28,082 bases of DNA from Isoetes engelmannii (GCA_011763485.2 JAANSK020048909.1:1-28082), one strand, 5' to 3'; shown: positions 1 to 11,300, counted from the first letter of the stretch. A program made the numbers and translations. The notes: a model not told the origin generated them from the letters alone.

Positions 1-108
1 GTGTCGAGGTATCGCTGTCTCTTTGGGGCAGTTCTCCTTCCTCCTCACTCGATTTGTAACATTACCATTCTTTTAATCTATTAATGACACAGTTCTTCAA
101 AAAAAAAA
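1..108 (+). mobile_element. LINE 3' end with A-tail (left window edge)
   Basis: The first 98 bases are almost the same as the reverse complement of 27937-28017 at the other end of the window. Both contain a CTCGATTTGTAA block, then ATGACACAGTTCTTC, then an A-run (here 99-108). A conserved block ending in a homopolymer A-tail is what the 3' end of a non-LTR retrotransposon looks like. This copy carries about 18 extra bases between the two blocks compared with the right-hand copy. Only the 3' end lies in the window, so no open reading frame supports the family assignment. A SINE that shares a LINE tail is a possible alternative. Confidence 0.55.
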
Positions 109-401
109 GAACCTATATATGTCTCTAGAGAAACGGGTATGACTCCGAGGTCAAGCAACACTGGGAAGGAGTAATCTCACTTCACAAAATCCGGCATCGG
201 AACCAAGACACAAATCAACGCCCCAGTGGCTGATCCTACCCCAAGGAGTGTATTCACTCAACCTGGTAACCAAGGTTCGAGGCGAACTCTAGGCCTAAAC
301 TAGTTTTTCTTATATAGAATATCTATCCTGCGCAAAAAAGAATAAACCGGGGCGAGAAATTTTTTTCAGCTGCACAAAACGCACTAGAACACAGAAAACA
401 T
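109..401. other. No gene recognised
   Basis: This is intergenic sequence without a long open frame. I recognise no repeat family or RNA in it. Confidence 0.5.
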
Positions 402-526
402 TTCGCGTAAGCGAACCTTTGGTTTCACGTTAGCGAAACCTTTTTTGCTTCGCGTAAGCGAAGTGAAGGTTTCGCTCACGTGAAAATTGGTTCGCGTAAG
501 CGAACCCGAAGCTTCGCTTACGCGAA
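402..526. repeat. Six 14-bp palindromic units at about 22-bp spacing
   Basis: The unit TTCGCGTAAGCGAA is a near-palindrome (TTCGC/GCGAA arms). Exact copies lie at 402-415, 449-462 and 491-504, and an exact inverted copy at 513-526. Degenerate copies lie at 424-437 and 471-484. Unit starts are 22, 25, 22, 20 and 22 bp apart, close to two helical turns. The purpose is unknown: it could be a hairpin-forming subterminal repeat of a transposon or a protein-binding array. A related patch rich in GACGT words follows at 529-600. Confidence 0.8.
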
Positions 527-1199
527 AATTTTCCGACGCCGGAATATTTTTGGACGTATTTTTGACGTTTTATACGCCAAAAAGTTGACGTATCATACAT
601 AAAATACATTTGGCATATAATACGTATGCCCTATTGAACCTATCCCTGGCTAAAGCAGTACTTAGATGCGTGTTTAAGTAAGCTTTGGGATGCTAGAGCT
701 TTGGAATGATAAAGACATCACAATAAAGAACTTAAACTCACGCTTGCCAGGGGTCCACAACAGTACCTGTTAGCACATTTCCCTATTAAGAAGCACAGAA
801 TGATTGCATCCATTTGCATAGAAGTGCACTGCCTCAGAGTTTAGACATGCAGGTTGGTCCGAGAAGAACACATATATAGGCTCTGCCAATGTTGCTAACT
901 GGGAGTTATTGAAGACTTCAGAGTTGCCCAGTGGGCCTATCAGGGCACATTATACTGGGCTAGTTACACCTAACCATCTTCTACATGTGATGTTGGAGAT
1001 GGCTTCAGTGGGAGTACTAGGATCATACCTCCAAGTGATAATGGACATGAGAACTTAATGTCTCATCATGTGTGGTGTGTGTCTGAGAATGTGTCGTCAT
1101 AATCGTCATAGGTCCCAGAAGGGATGTTGCTAAAGTGGTATGGCGTTAAACTACTAGATTAGAGATTAAAATCTATGAAATGTACAGTTTATCAGCAAG
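527..1199. other. No gene recognised
   Basis: AT-rich intergenic sequence. No open frame longer than 60 codons and no recognisable element was seen. Confidence 0.5.
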
Positions 1200-1352
1200 A
1201 CTGTTACACTAAGTTTTCTCCCTCGAAAAATCATTTGGAGTAGGTGCTTTCTAATCCTAGATAGTGATAGGTCTGTATTCTTTGTTTGGGTCCCACATGC
1301 CTTTTTATGGTCTCCGTGGAAAAAAACCCGATTCTATTCTATTACATTCTTT
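1200..1352 (+). mobile_element. LINE 3'-UTR-like fragment with ATTCT tail
   Basis: The stretch shares ordered blocks with the reverse complement of 3466-3600, the 3' end of the LINE remnant described below. The shared blocks are TCCCTCGAAAA, then TGGGTCC, then TCCGTGGA, then a TTCTATTCTATT tail (1332-1343). Order and spacing are kept but the sequence between blocks differs, so it is a related rather than identical element. No coding part remains on its left side, so it is 5'-truncated. Confidence 0.5.
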
Positions 1353-2270
1353 TCTTTGAGTGATTGTTGTAATTCCTTAGTAATTTTGACTCATTCTCAT
1401 TGCATAGAAGTAGTTCGCCTTTCTATTTCTACAACAATTATGTGTAGGATTTTAGAATGTTAAAGACATTTGCAAGGCACTACTCTTTTGGGGAGGTTAT
1501 CCCAAAGAAAATGGTTGCATCCCTCAATGGTGCCAAGAACATGCTTTCAGTAACTGTTTCATCTCAGGTATTGTTCTGATGAGAATCAACACGTAGAACC
1601 TTTATGTAGAAAATTGCACCAATTTAATTGTTATTTCTCATAAACACAAGTTTTTTATTCTGTAATCGACCGTAGCTCTTTGGAGAGCAACCTATTGCTT
1701 CCAAGGATACTACAATCTATTATTATAGGCTATGCATATTTATTCGATGTTTCCTAGTGGCATGAGGTTAAAGATACTATCTATCTTATCCTTGCACTTA
1801 TCTTTATACGTTAGTATATTTTATTTGCAAGAGCAACATTAAGATAAGATAAGATAAGAATGTCCCTACTATAGTGCAAAGAATGTGGCATTAAAGGCTC
1901 CCTTTCCCTTATGGTGGCAAAATAGTTTAAAGGTCAAACCATGGGGTTGGTGATCGATAATGAAAAGGCGTACAACCATCCCCTCACAAATTCGTGGACA
2001 CCGTAAATCTATACCAAAAATATCAAGCTTTAAGTGTTATTGCTTCCATTAGTTATTTCTTTTGCCTTGGTGGCATTCTTTGTCTGCCATTGACTGGATT
2101 TTTTCTTCTTCAAAAAGTTAAAATAAAACTTATTGCTGAGTTCAAATAATATCATCGACTCTTGTATTCCCTATTATGTTTTATTGGCAAAGGTTTCATC
2201 TTATGCAATTTGAGGTTTCTTCTTTCTAGGTATAGAAGGCAGATCCTTGGGGCACGATAAGGTAAGGTTA
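1353..2270. other. No gene recognised; short AAGAT microsatellite
   Basis: AT-rich intergenic DNA. A small run of AAGAT pentamers lies at about 1841-1860, and a related CTATCTTATCC stretch lies some 60 bp before it. Nothing else is recognised. Confidence 0.5.
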
Positions 2271-2676
2271 TTAGACTAGTTGAGTTGGATAACCAAAGAT
2301 GCGTGGCCTCGGCCAGATATTTGGCATGTAAGGCCAAGGCCCACTAGGGCTGAAGGCCGGACCGAGGCCTTACATGCCAAATATCTGACCGAGGACATAC
2401 AACCGAGGTCACGCATTTTTGCTTATCCAACGAGACGAAGTCCGATAACCGCCTTATCGATCTTATAAATAGTACTGATAATAAATTATCAGTACTGATA
2501 ATAAATTATCAGTACTCCTCCAATACTGATAAGTAGTTATCAGTACTGGATGAGTGATGATAATTAGTTATCAGTACGAGTATTGATAACTAATTATCAT
2601 CACTCATCCAGTAGTGATAACTAGTTATCAATCTGCACCAATCATGATAACCAAAAAACAAGGACTCTAGTCTAAC
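2271..2676. mobile_element. Foldback (MITE-like) element with nested hairpins
   Basis: Two hairpin systems lie next to each other. The first has arms 2285-2335 and 2366-2430 that match with gaps: TTGGATAA, GGCCAGATATTTGGC and CATGTAAGGCC have complements in the right arm, with a loop of about 30 bases. The second is an AT-rich set of palindromes from 2471 to 2632, including an almost perfect 32-bp hairpin (2546-2577 with 2580-2611) and a 20-bp tandem repeat (2471-2510). The outer ends TTAGACTAG (2271) and CTAGTCTAA (around 2668-2676) are inverted, which suggests one element of about 400 bp. It has no coding capacity. A clean target duplication was not identified. Confidence 0.65.
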
Positions 2677-3465
2677 ACATAAGAGTCCGATAGAGAATTA
2701 TTAATCTCTTGTGGCAATTGGAAGAGGGAGCTGTTATTGTTCCAGTGCAAGAATATGTGCTTTTGTGTATTTATTCTCTTGCATAATCTACCATCCAATC
2801 ATGCCATAACATATTTCATCTCTTTCTGACATGATCTTCCATGTTGCTTTGCATGTCTATCGACCGTCCTATCCTATTTCAAGGAAGAAATGGGGGAAAT
2901 CCATTATGACCTCGCAATTTTGTTTTTGTTGCCATGGCCACTGTATATGTAGCAGAGGGAAAAGGTAATGTTAAATTGTCCTATTCTACAACCATATTTT
3001 ACACAAAGCAAGGAGAGATATTCTAGAGGGTCCTCCAATATTTGTGCAACCTTACGAACCTAGGGCAACAAGAACATAGCCATTTCGATGATATGTCATT
3101 ATGACCATTAGAATCAATTTTTGCATTAGCCCAAACACAATCGCTTGCCGCACATAATGATAAGGAGATCCTAGGATGCCCCTTGGATATTTAGTTGCCA
3201 AGCATAGAGAAAATATTCAACCCTTCTGCTCAAGAATGGTCCTGCCTACCATCATGGCTACGGCCTTTGCTACATCAATCACCAGCCTTCTCTCACACGA
3301 AGGAGCAAAATTGCAACCCAATTGGGTTGACTGGGTTGCAAGGACGACCAATGTGTAACTATTGGTTTGCATCTGAAAACCAAACAATGGGACAAGGTTT
3401 GCATGTGAAAACCAAACCTTGGGGAATGGTTTTTAGGAGTATTCCTTGAATATTCCTGTTTTAAA
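2677..3465. other. No gene recognised; one hairpin and one short direct repeat
   Basis: Open frames here are short and unconvincing. A perfect 10-bp inverted repeat (TTGCAACCCA at 3311-3320 and its complement at 3332-3341) could form a hairpin. A 22-bp word beginning GGTTTGCAT is repeated with one change at 3364-3385 and 3396-3417. Confidence 0.5.
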
Positions 3466-4625
3466 GAATAGAATAGAATGTATTTTATCGTCCACGGATA
3501 TTAATTGGCCTATAGGACCCACGCAAAAATAGAACAACAATCGTATTATGGCCATGTTAAAAAAAACCCTGCCCCGAAGTGTTTTCGAGGGAAGAACCTT
3601 GGTAGTAATAAGTCTGCGGGTATACTGTACAATCTTACATCAAAATTCCGTTATGGCGCAGATGGGCACAACTGAGCCTGCGCATCCATGACTTCCTGAC
3701 GGTATGACCCAAGAGATCCCCCTGAGTCTATGCTTAACAACAGATGCAACTACTGGTTAGGCACTACCTGTCGAGGATATTGCTCCCGAATTTTTTCATA
3801 GGCTGGGCATGTCTGCAGAGCGTGACGTTCATCCTCAATGACACCTTGGTGGCAGCACTGGCAGATCTTGTCACCGCGTGCCTCCCAAGCCCATCATCCC
3901 ATTTCAATACGGAGGCGATGCCCACCTGTGCGGATGGAAGCTATGAGCCGGCGCTTCTTCCTGGCAAAGGGGTGTGCAAGTATTGGTATGAGCCTCTTGT
4001 GAGCATGGGGTTCACCTGTTGCCGATCGTGTGCCAGTTTGACGTGTGTCAGAGCCTCTGCGTCCCACAATTTGCTGGAAAGAAGCATCTAGATACTATTT
4101 CAATTCATCTTGATCCTTCTTTGTGCGAACTTGGACGCATCAGTGTGTCTGGACATTCCATCGGGAAAGCCACTGGGCCTGTTTGTCCTTCTAGTAGGCT
4201 TGAAGCATTGCAGACCCATTGCGATGGCCATGGCCATATTGGGCAGGCGAGCATCACCGTCATTCCATGTGGCGGATATGACAAGGCCCCACACTTCAAT
4301 CTCGTACAAGAGAACGGGCTCAACCAAAGCTCTGAACAGGCGTGACTAATGATCCCAAGCATATAGCTCTGCCTGATGACTACTGTCATGCATGGCATAT
4401 AAAGCTTTCCAGCCCGCCGTAATGCACAATTGGATGCAGGTATCCCAGTCTGTGGTGGTCAAGAACTCAATGTCCAAGTACTTGTACGTAGGAGTCACTT
4501 CTTTGCTTGCTCCCGTGACATATTCAACCCTCACCATTCCAACTTCACATGAAAACCCATTAGGGTGCCCTGGAAGCTATAGTATTTGGGCTTCACGTAG
4601 GCATTGGTTACCGAAAGTTAGATGT
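3466..4625 (-). pseudogene. LINE ORF2 C-terminal remnant with 3' UTR and ATTCT tail
   Basis: Read on the minus strand this is the 3' part of a non-LTR retrotransposon. From about 4560 down it encodes HVKLEW, YVTGASKE and TYKYLDIEF, then WKALYAMHDSSHQAELYAWDH, then (after a stop) a frame with LVEPVLLYEIEVWGLVIS, typical of the region after the reverse transcriptase fingers in plant LINEs. At 3805-3863 a C-terminal zinc-knuckle reads CQCCHQGVIEDERHALQTCP, ending with a TAG at 3750-3752. A 3' UTR of about 290 bases follows and closes with repeated ATTCT (3467-3480 on the plus strand). Stops and frame changes near 4345, 4100 and 3890 show it is dead. The catalytic YADD region is absent, so it is 5'-truncated. 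Its left-hand boundary near 4625 is approximate. Confidence 0.8.
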
Positions 4626-4690
4626 TAATAATAGTGGGTCAACCCCACAGGTTTTGAACGAATGCCGCCGCAATAAATATAATTTGCTCT

Positions 4691-4697
4691 TATAAAA
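4691..4697 (+). promoter_or_regulatory. Probable TATA box of the CDC27 gene
   Basis: TATAAAA lies 217 bases before the start codon of CDC27. Plant transcription usually starts 25-35 bases downstream, which would give a leader of about 190 bases. The box is only about 65 bp from the nearest recognisable LINE sequence. Confidence 0.5.
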
Positions 4698-4809
4698 GGT
4701 TATTTGGGCCGAGATTAAGAGTCAGTGCATGTAATCAGAGATGTAAAACCCTCTCTTTCTCAAAAAGATTCTTCATATCATCAGAGGGATCACAATACTC
4801 CCAGGAACC

Positions 4810-4842
4810 ATGGAACCAATCTTAGCCTTTGAAAGCCTCTAG
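4810..4842 (+). other. Upstream ORF of 10 codons in the putative CDC27 leader
   Basis: An ATG in a strong context (ACCATGG) opens a 10-codon frame that ends with TAG at 4840-4842, 71 bases before the CDC27 start codon. If the leader starts near 4720 and is not spliced here, ribosomes would meet this ATG first. Whether it is translated cannot be told from sequence. Confidence 0.35.
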
Positions 4843-4913
4843 CATTTTGAACTCACCTAGGTTTTGATAGGAGGATCACACCACCATCGCTGCAGCTCCG
4901 GCAGCACCAAGGA

Positions 4914-7900
4914 ATGGAGGCATGTCTTGTGGAGTGCGTAAATACGTCCCTTAAGCTTTACATGTACAGAAATGCCATTTTTTTGTGCGAGCGTCTCTAT
5001 GCCGAGTTTGCAACAGAGGTAAAACTCAGCACTTGGTTAAGCCTCCGGGTCTAAGTGCGTCTGTTTCCTTTTGAAGAATTCACTCCGATGTAATGTACGT
5101 TATGATGTCGGATGTCTGGCATTGTGGCCTCTTGCATTCAGTCCCGCAAGTAGTGACCTGTTAATGGGTTTATCTTATTCAGTTCTCATGAAATAAGCTT
5201 TTCCTTCCAGACCAATCTGCACTTGCTGGCTACGTGCTATTTTCGTAACAATCAAGCTTATCGGGCATATCATCTTTTAAAAGGTAGATCTTTTGTTCCA
5301 CGTGCTCATAATAACGTTCTTCTTGCTAAAATTCCATGTGATTGTTGGTGCAGTCTCCTTAATCAGTTGAATTTAAAATCTCCATTCAGTGATAGCAAGT
5401 TATGTGTACTATTCTGCAATAATGTGCGCGGACTTTATTTTGCTGTCTGTCCCTCTTTGCCCATCCTCCTATTTGTCAAGAAAGCTTTCAAACAAAAATT
5501 TGCATGCCTGATAAGTAGCATCATCTGGCAGTAAGCAAGGATTAGTGCCCAGACCATATTTGTAGTCCTTTACAACAGCTGATAGCATGATAGAAGTGTT
5601 TCTTGTCTGTTATCCAGGATCAAAATCAGTGCAATGTCGTTACCTCTTTGCGTTGGCGTGTTGCGAAATGGGAAGTATGGCTGAAGCAGAGGCAGCACTT
5701 CTTCCACCCAATGAACCAGCAGCGGAGGTATATGTGCTTCTGTCATTGAAGCTTCACAATCTGGTCTTCAGTTTTTAAATGTAAGGATATTTTTGAACAG
5801 GTGCCCAATGGAGCTGCAGGACATTATATGCTGGGATTGATTTGTAGGTATGCTATTTCTTCCACGCAATGCATATCCATATACATATAATACTGGACAA
5901 TAATAGCAGTAATAGGCCCATAACAATGCACATAATGACAGCAGTAAAACACATAATAGGCAACAAAGAGGAAACATATTTAAATAAGAAAGATCCTTTT
6001 CAGCCATAGTATCATAAATGAAACATTATGATTGGGCTATTCTTAAGGGGATTGACTCTACATAGTTCATTATTTGAAATATGAGCTCTGCTAGGTTGGT
6101 CTGTATTGACTTCTTCAACATGCTTCTAAATGGTTGTTGATAAGTATTTCCGTTCTCTCCTGATATTTTTCATTCTGCTGTGCAGGCTAACTGATCGGAA
6201 GCAGGCAGCTATAGGACATTACACACAAGCACTTTCAATAGACCCGTTTTTCTGGTCTGCATATGAGGATCTCTGCTTATTAGGTTAGCAGATAATGGGA
6301 TGCCATTTTTATTGTATTGAGTAAGAAAGGAGAACGGTGGTTTCACACGTAATGCTGCTTCATGGCTATGCCTTCTGGATATATTTGTTTATATTTCTCT
6401 TTCTTGTTAGGCGCGGAAGAGGATGCTGCTGCTCTTTATGGAGATCTGGCTGTTCTACGTTTACAACAGCAACATCAACAGGCTCTTTGGGATCAACGGT
6501 CACAGCAAGCAGTTTCTCCCTTCACAGCCAATGATACAACAACAATAATAGGTCAAGTGTTACGATCTCCATATCCAAGTAATGGAAGTCCTAAGCACAT
6601 AAGGGCAACAATAACAAATGGTGAATTTGGAGCAGTAACTGGCAATGCCAACGGTGTAGTTGGCTCTGCATCTTCGAACTCCCCTTCTTCAAGTGGCACA
6701 TCATCATACTGCACTCCTCCAGCTCCAGCACAGGTTTGTGGTTCTGCATGCCGTTTACATGTATCACTTTGCCATTGTTCTATCCTAAAGCCTTAGACAT
6801 TATAAAATAAGAAGGAATATCTACTAATGCACCAAAATGACACAGAAAGATTGGACTGTAGATACAATTGAAGCTTATTTTTTCTGTGTAGCAGTGAGTT
6901 TTTACTTGTACTTGTACTTGACACACAGCATAGACTCAAAGCTTTTGTATTGCATGCATAGGCTTTACCTGGAATTCCTGCAGCACCTGGCAGGCATATT
7001 CAAGGTTTTTCAAGCAATACTTTTGGGGCATTGAGTGCTTCTCATACTACTTTAGGAGGAGAAGTAGTGGGAAAGTCTGGTCATACTCAACGTCGCAAGT
7101 TTTTAGATGAAGGAAAATTACGAAAGGTATCATCTATTCTCCTGTGTGATCTTCTGATGGGATGAAGTCAATATTCTCCTGTATTGGGCTAGAATTGCTG
7201 TTTTTCTTTAACGAAGCCCATATTTTGGGCATGCATGTATACCTTATGCATAGGGATCAAAATTTACCCCCATTAGATTAGGTCAATCACTTTGTACTGC
7301 CAGCAACGTTTTGAATTCCCAGTTAGTTTGCCTTGTTTCAAAAGATCATTGCACGCATTATAAAAACTCACAGGTGGCCAGTATTGTTTAGGTTCCATGG
7401 TTTTGGAAAAGGGCCTTTGTCAATGGAAGGTCTTTCAGAAGTATGTGTAGTCAGAATGAGAATGTTAGCTCATTGTTTAGCCTTGGGGTATTTTGGTAGC
7501 ATCATTGTGTAAGATACTTAACTATAAGGAATAGTGCAGTCTACCATTATCACTGGGAGTGCTTTCTCTCATTCCCTGTTTGCCTGCCCTTGGTTGCAGA
7601 GCATGAGATCACCCTCTACGCGTGCTGCATATTTGCAGGTGCTTGTCCACATTTCTTATTTGCATGGATTAAAAATTCAGAGATAAGGAGAGAGGATGCA
7701 GGCAGTTTCAAAGTAACAACATGTTTAGTATCTTGGATGATAAGAATAATGCAGAGAAAAGCGGGTGTGCCTCCTGTATCGTTAGCTTCAATAAGTTAGA
7801 TATGGATACATTGCACCTTCACTAGTATTTCTTTCCTGTTTAGTTTTTTGTGGCATGAATGAGGAGAGGTGATTTAGATAGACGTGGCTCGAACCAAGCA

Positions 7901-10900
7901 TGATGCTGAATGCGTTTTGTCATGGGACTGATATGAAAAATAAAAAAAAGAACAAACTTATGAACATAACTTTCAAGCAGCCGTTTCAATGGAATTCTTA
8001 ACTTTTGTTCTTTCTATGTACAGCAGGTCTCAGGTAGACTTTTTGCTGAACCTATACCAAGACGAAGTTCACGGCTTTCCGGGGATCCATCCTTGGGCCA
8101 ACAACCAACCTCAAGTGGAAGTGGTGGTTTCGGAAGCACAAACACTGGACCCACTGGGAATAGCATGCAAGTTGTGCAGTCTGGCAATGCAAGTAGGTTG
8201 ACAACATCAAATGCAGCCCGCAGTCTCAGTACAAGGAAAAGTCTTGCTGGTGTTTTGGGAGGAATTGAGAATTGTGTGGATGATGGTATCTATTTGCTGC
8301 TCAACTTTACAATATCCATAGAGAACATGTTACATGCAATATAAAGATCTTGTTGATTTAAAGGCATCTGTTCTCTATGCAACTGAGCCCATGGCATTTC
8401 TGAATTGCAAGGATATGCGGTGTTATAGGGTACCGCAAATGTTAGTCATGATATATAATTACTCTGTTTTATCTTATTTTAGGTAGAAGGATCATGGAGT
8501 CACTAGAGCTTTCAGGAAGTGAAGAAGTGTCTTGTACCTCTCGACAATCACTAGATGATGAACCGCAAAATCATCCTCGAACTAGTACAGTGGCAAATGT
8601 ACTTTCTCGGGGGTCAAAGCTTGCGGAAGGGGCCATGGAAGTTTTATCCTTGTTGCGAATTTTAGGCGAAGGATATAGAAATTTATGCATGTATCGAAGC
8701 CAGGTTAACATTTAATCTCTGTGTGGAAAATGTATGGAAGCTTTATGTGACTCAAATTGATTAGAATCATAACGGAACTGGTTGTAGAGCTAATGTCAAT
8801 AAAATGAGGGCATGAAAAGTCAGAAAAATGATTGAAAATATGCAAATCAATGGCTGTCAGCACTTCATCACTTTTACCTGCCGCAAAAAAAAAAAAAAAA
8901 AAAAAAAAAAAGCATTCTGCAACTTCTTTGATGCACAGGCAATCCCAATAGCACCTCACTAAATTGAATCAATGAAGAGAGACATAACTGTGCTGTGATA
9001 CACATTGGTTACTTATCTTACTCTGACAGGAGGCACTGCAAGCATTTTCCAAGCTGTCACATCAGCAGTATTCCACAGGATGGGTGCTTTGTCAGGTACC
9101 TTCTTGTTTTTCCTGCAAGCCTTATCTATTGGGGAGGAAATGTCTTGATATACTTTCTAATAGCCTCAGAGGTGTGGACTTATAGGTGGGAAGAGCTTAT
9201 TTTGAAATGGTGGATTATCCTGAGGCAGAACGAGCATTCTGTTGGGCTCGTAGGGTCTCGCCATACCGTTTGGAAGGGACTGATGTCTATTCAACAGTTC
9301 TGTATGTAAGCTCTCTTGCTTGGCAACTTTGCACTCATTGGTCTGAAAGGATTGGAGCTTCATTATCGGCATTTTAAGGCTCTGAGAATCAAGCTTTGTA
9401 ATCTTTCAAGTGCATTCTTCCTGTACTTTTTTGCAAATGTTAAGGCATTTCTATTTGTTCACTTTTTTGGCAGCATATGAAAAAGGAAGTCGATCTAAGC
9501 TATCTTGCTCAAGAGACAGTTGCAATGGACCGCCTATCTCCACAGGCATGGTATAAACTTTAATCTGGTCAAATTTTTGATACACTGGTATGCAAGACAC
9601 ATAAACGTAGCTGAATTATGCAAGATTGTTGTCTTATGTCAAAATTGTATTCTTGAGCACGTTTTTGGAAACTTGTATGCCTTGCCTTTGCCACGTTAAT
9701 GGTGAGTGTCAAACTCATGTTACAAACCTTGCATAATTTTAGAGCTGAAGTATGAGAAGTTATTAGCTATCCTTGCCATTTATGCAGCAGTACCATGAGG
9801 GTTCATTAGGTTGGTAACATCATTTTATTTATTGTTATCAGGTGTGTCATGGGTAACTGTTTCAGCTTACAGAAAGACCATGAAGCAGCATTAAAGTTCT
9901 TTCAGCGTGCACTTCAGCTTGATTCTCATTTTACATATGCACATACCTTGTGTGGCCATGAGTATGTCCATTTGGCCAAGCATCTGATTCATGTTGCATA
10001 TTATGCTAAATAAGGATTTGTAATTTACATATAGGTATGTAGCTATGGAGGACTTTGAAGAAGGCCTGACATGCTATCGAAGTGCCATCAGAATGGACTC
10101 TAGGCACTACAATGCATGGTATTGTTTTCATCTTGGGGTTAATCTGAAACTGATAGAAAAAAGGAACAAGAAGAACGAAAAGAATTATAATAGTGTCTGC
10201 ACAAGACCCCTTGGGTCTAATGAGTTCGATAATTACATCAGATCATGTACAGCTAGGATGCATTGTAGCCTCATAGATAGGGAAAAAAACAAACTGAAAC
10301 GTTGGAAATTAAGAAACCTTTGGCTTTTGCATTCATATGACAGTTCCTCTTGGAGTATTTGACCTAGCCTCAATCTCAAGCTGATGGATTACATCCTGGG
10401 GCTAGTCAATATTACGCTGGATGGGATAAAATTTTCAATGCAGCTGGGTGGGAAGCTAATTTGTTGTCTCTGTAGTATTCGCATGCTGGATCAGCTGATT
10501 CATGTCCTTTTTTAGTCGCCAGGGTTGCTTATGTTTTGTGTATTTAATTTGTTGGACTGTGTAGGTATGGACTGGGCACCATATACTTCCGCCAAGAGAA
10601 GTATGAACTGGCTGAGTATCACTTCCGTCGTGCACTTCAAATTAATGGGCGCTCATCTGTTCTACATTGTTACCTTGGAATGGCACTTCATGCTTTAAAG
10701 GTATCAGTCAGTATCTTTTGCACCCTGGCATAATTAATATTACAAAAGTACAACCAGCATAATGTGTTAAGGATGAATGTTTGCTTGAAATGAAATAGAT
10801 GGAGTGTTTCTTGAGTTTCCCATAATAGTTCTATTCTCTTCTTTGTATTTTCCAATAACATATTGTGTACTCTGTTTGTCGTATCCATTTCAGAGGAATC

Positions 10901-11300
10901 AAGAGGCTCTAGAACTTTTGGCACAAGCAATAATAGCTGACTCCAAGAACCCACTTCCAAAATACCAAAAAGCTAATGTTCTAATGAGCGAGGAACGATA
11001 TGATGAAGCACTTGCAGTGCTTGAGCAGTTAAAAGAGGTTGCACCTCGTGAAAGTAGTGTTTACTTTTTGATCGGAAAGATATATAAGAGGCTTGGTCAA
11101 CCAGAGCGGGCAATGTATCACTTTTGCATAGCGCTGGACTTGAAACCATCAACAGCAGACGTTAATCTTATCAAGGTTTGTTGCACTTTTTGCCACCTTG
11201 TTCCTACAGTGTCTAGGTAATCGAGCTAATCATCTGATGTCTGCAGACGGCAATTGAAAAGCTTCATGTTCCAGATGAGCTTGAAGAGGAGAATTTGTAG
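4914..11300 (+). CDS. CDC27: CDC27/APC3, anaphase-promoting complex TPR subunit (17 exons)
   Basis: CDC27 (APC3; HOBBIT in Arabidopsis) is a scaffold subunit of the nuclear anaphase-promoting complex, an E3 ubiquitin ligase that targets cyclins and securin; its C-terminal TPR superhelix docks the IR tails of co-activators and APC10. Exons: 4914-5018, 5211-5283, 5618-5727, 5801-5847, 6186-6283, 6411-6733, 6962-7126, 8027-8285, 8483-8703, 9030-9095, 9186-9305, 9474-9550, 9842-9961, 10035-10118, 10565-10700, 10894-11175, 11247-11300. All introns are GT-AG and every junction keeps frame, giving 779 aa, close to the usual plant length of about 740. Residues 1-145 are the N-terminal dimerisation TPRs (starts MEACLVECVN), 146-450 a Ser/Gln-rich linker with the conserved RRKFLDEGKLRK just before residue 308, and 451-765 the C-terminal TPRs (WCVMGNCFSLQKDHEAA, AHTLCGHEYV, NPLPKYQKANVL). 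It ends LHVPDELEEENL. The start matches the family N-terminus. No disabling change was seen, so it is probably functional. Confidence 0.95.
8021..8026 (+). other. NAGNAG tandem splice acceptor before CDC27 exon 8
   Basis: The acceptor of intron 7 reads CAGCAG followed by GTCTCAGG. Use of the first AG adds one glutamine codon (exon from 8024, 780 aa); use of the second omits it (exon from 8027, 779 aa). Both keep the frame. The site falls exactly between the conserved DEGKLRK and SGRLF blocks. Confidence 0.7.
8885..8911 (+). repeat. 27-base poly-A tract in CDC27 intron 9
   Basis: An uninterrupted run of 27 A lies 118 bases before the exon 10 acceptor. It may be the tail of a small retroposon or simple slippage. 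No recognisable retroposon body was found in the 180 bases before it. Confidence 0.85.

Noticed and set aside
402-526. CRISPR-like repeat array
   Set aside because: Units are palindromes of mixed orientation with spacers of only 6-11 bases in a plant genome.
3744-4345. Plus-strand open frames of 115 and 108 codons
   Set aside because: Shadows of the minus-strand LINE frame, which carries the zinc-knuckle and other family motifs.
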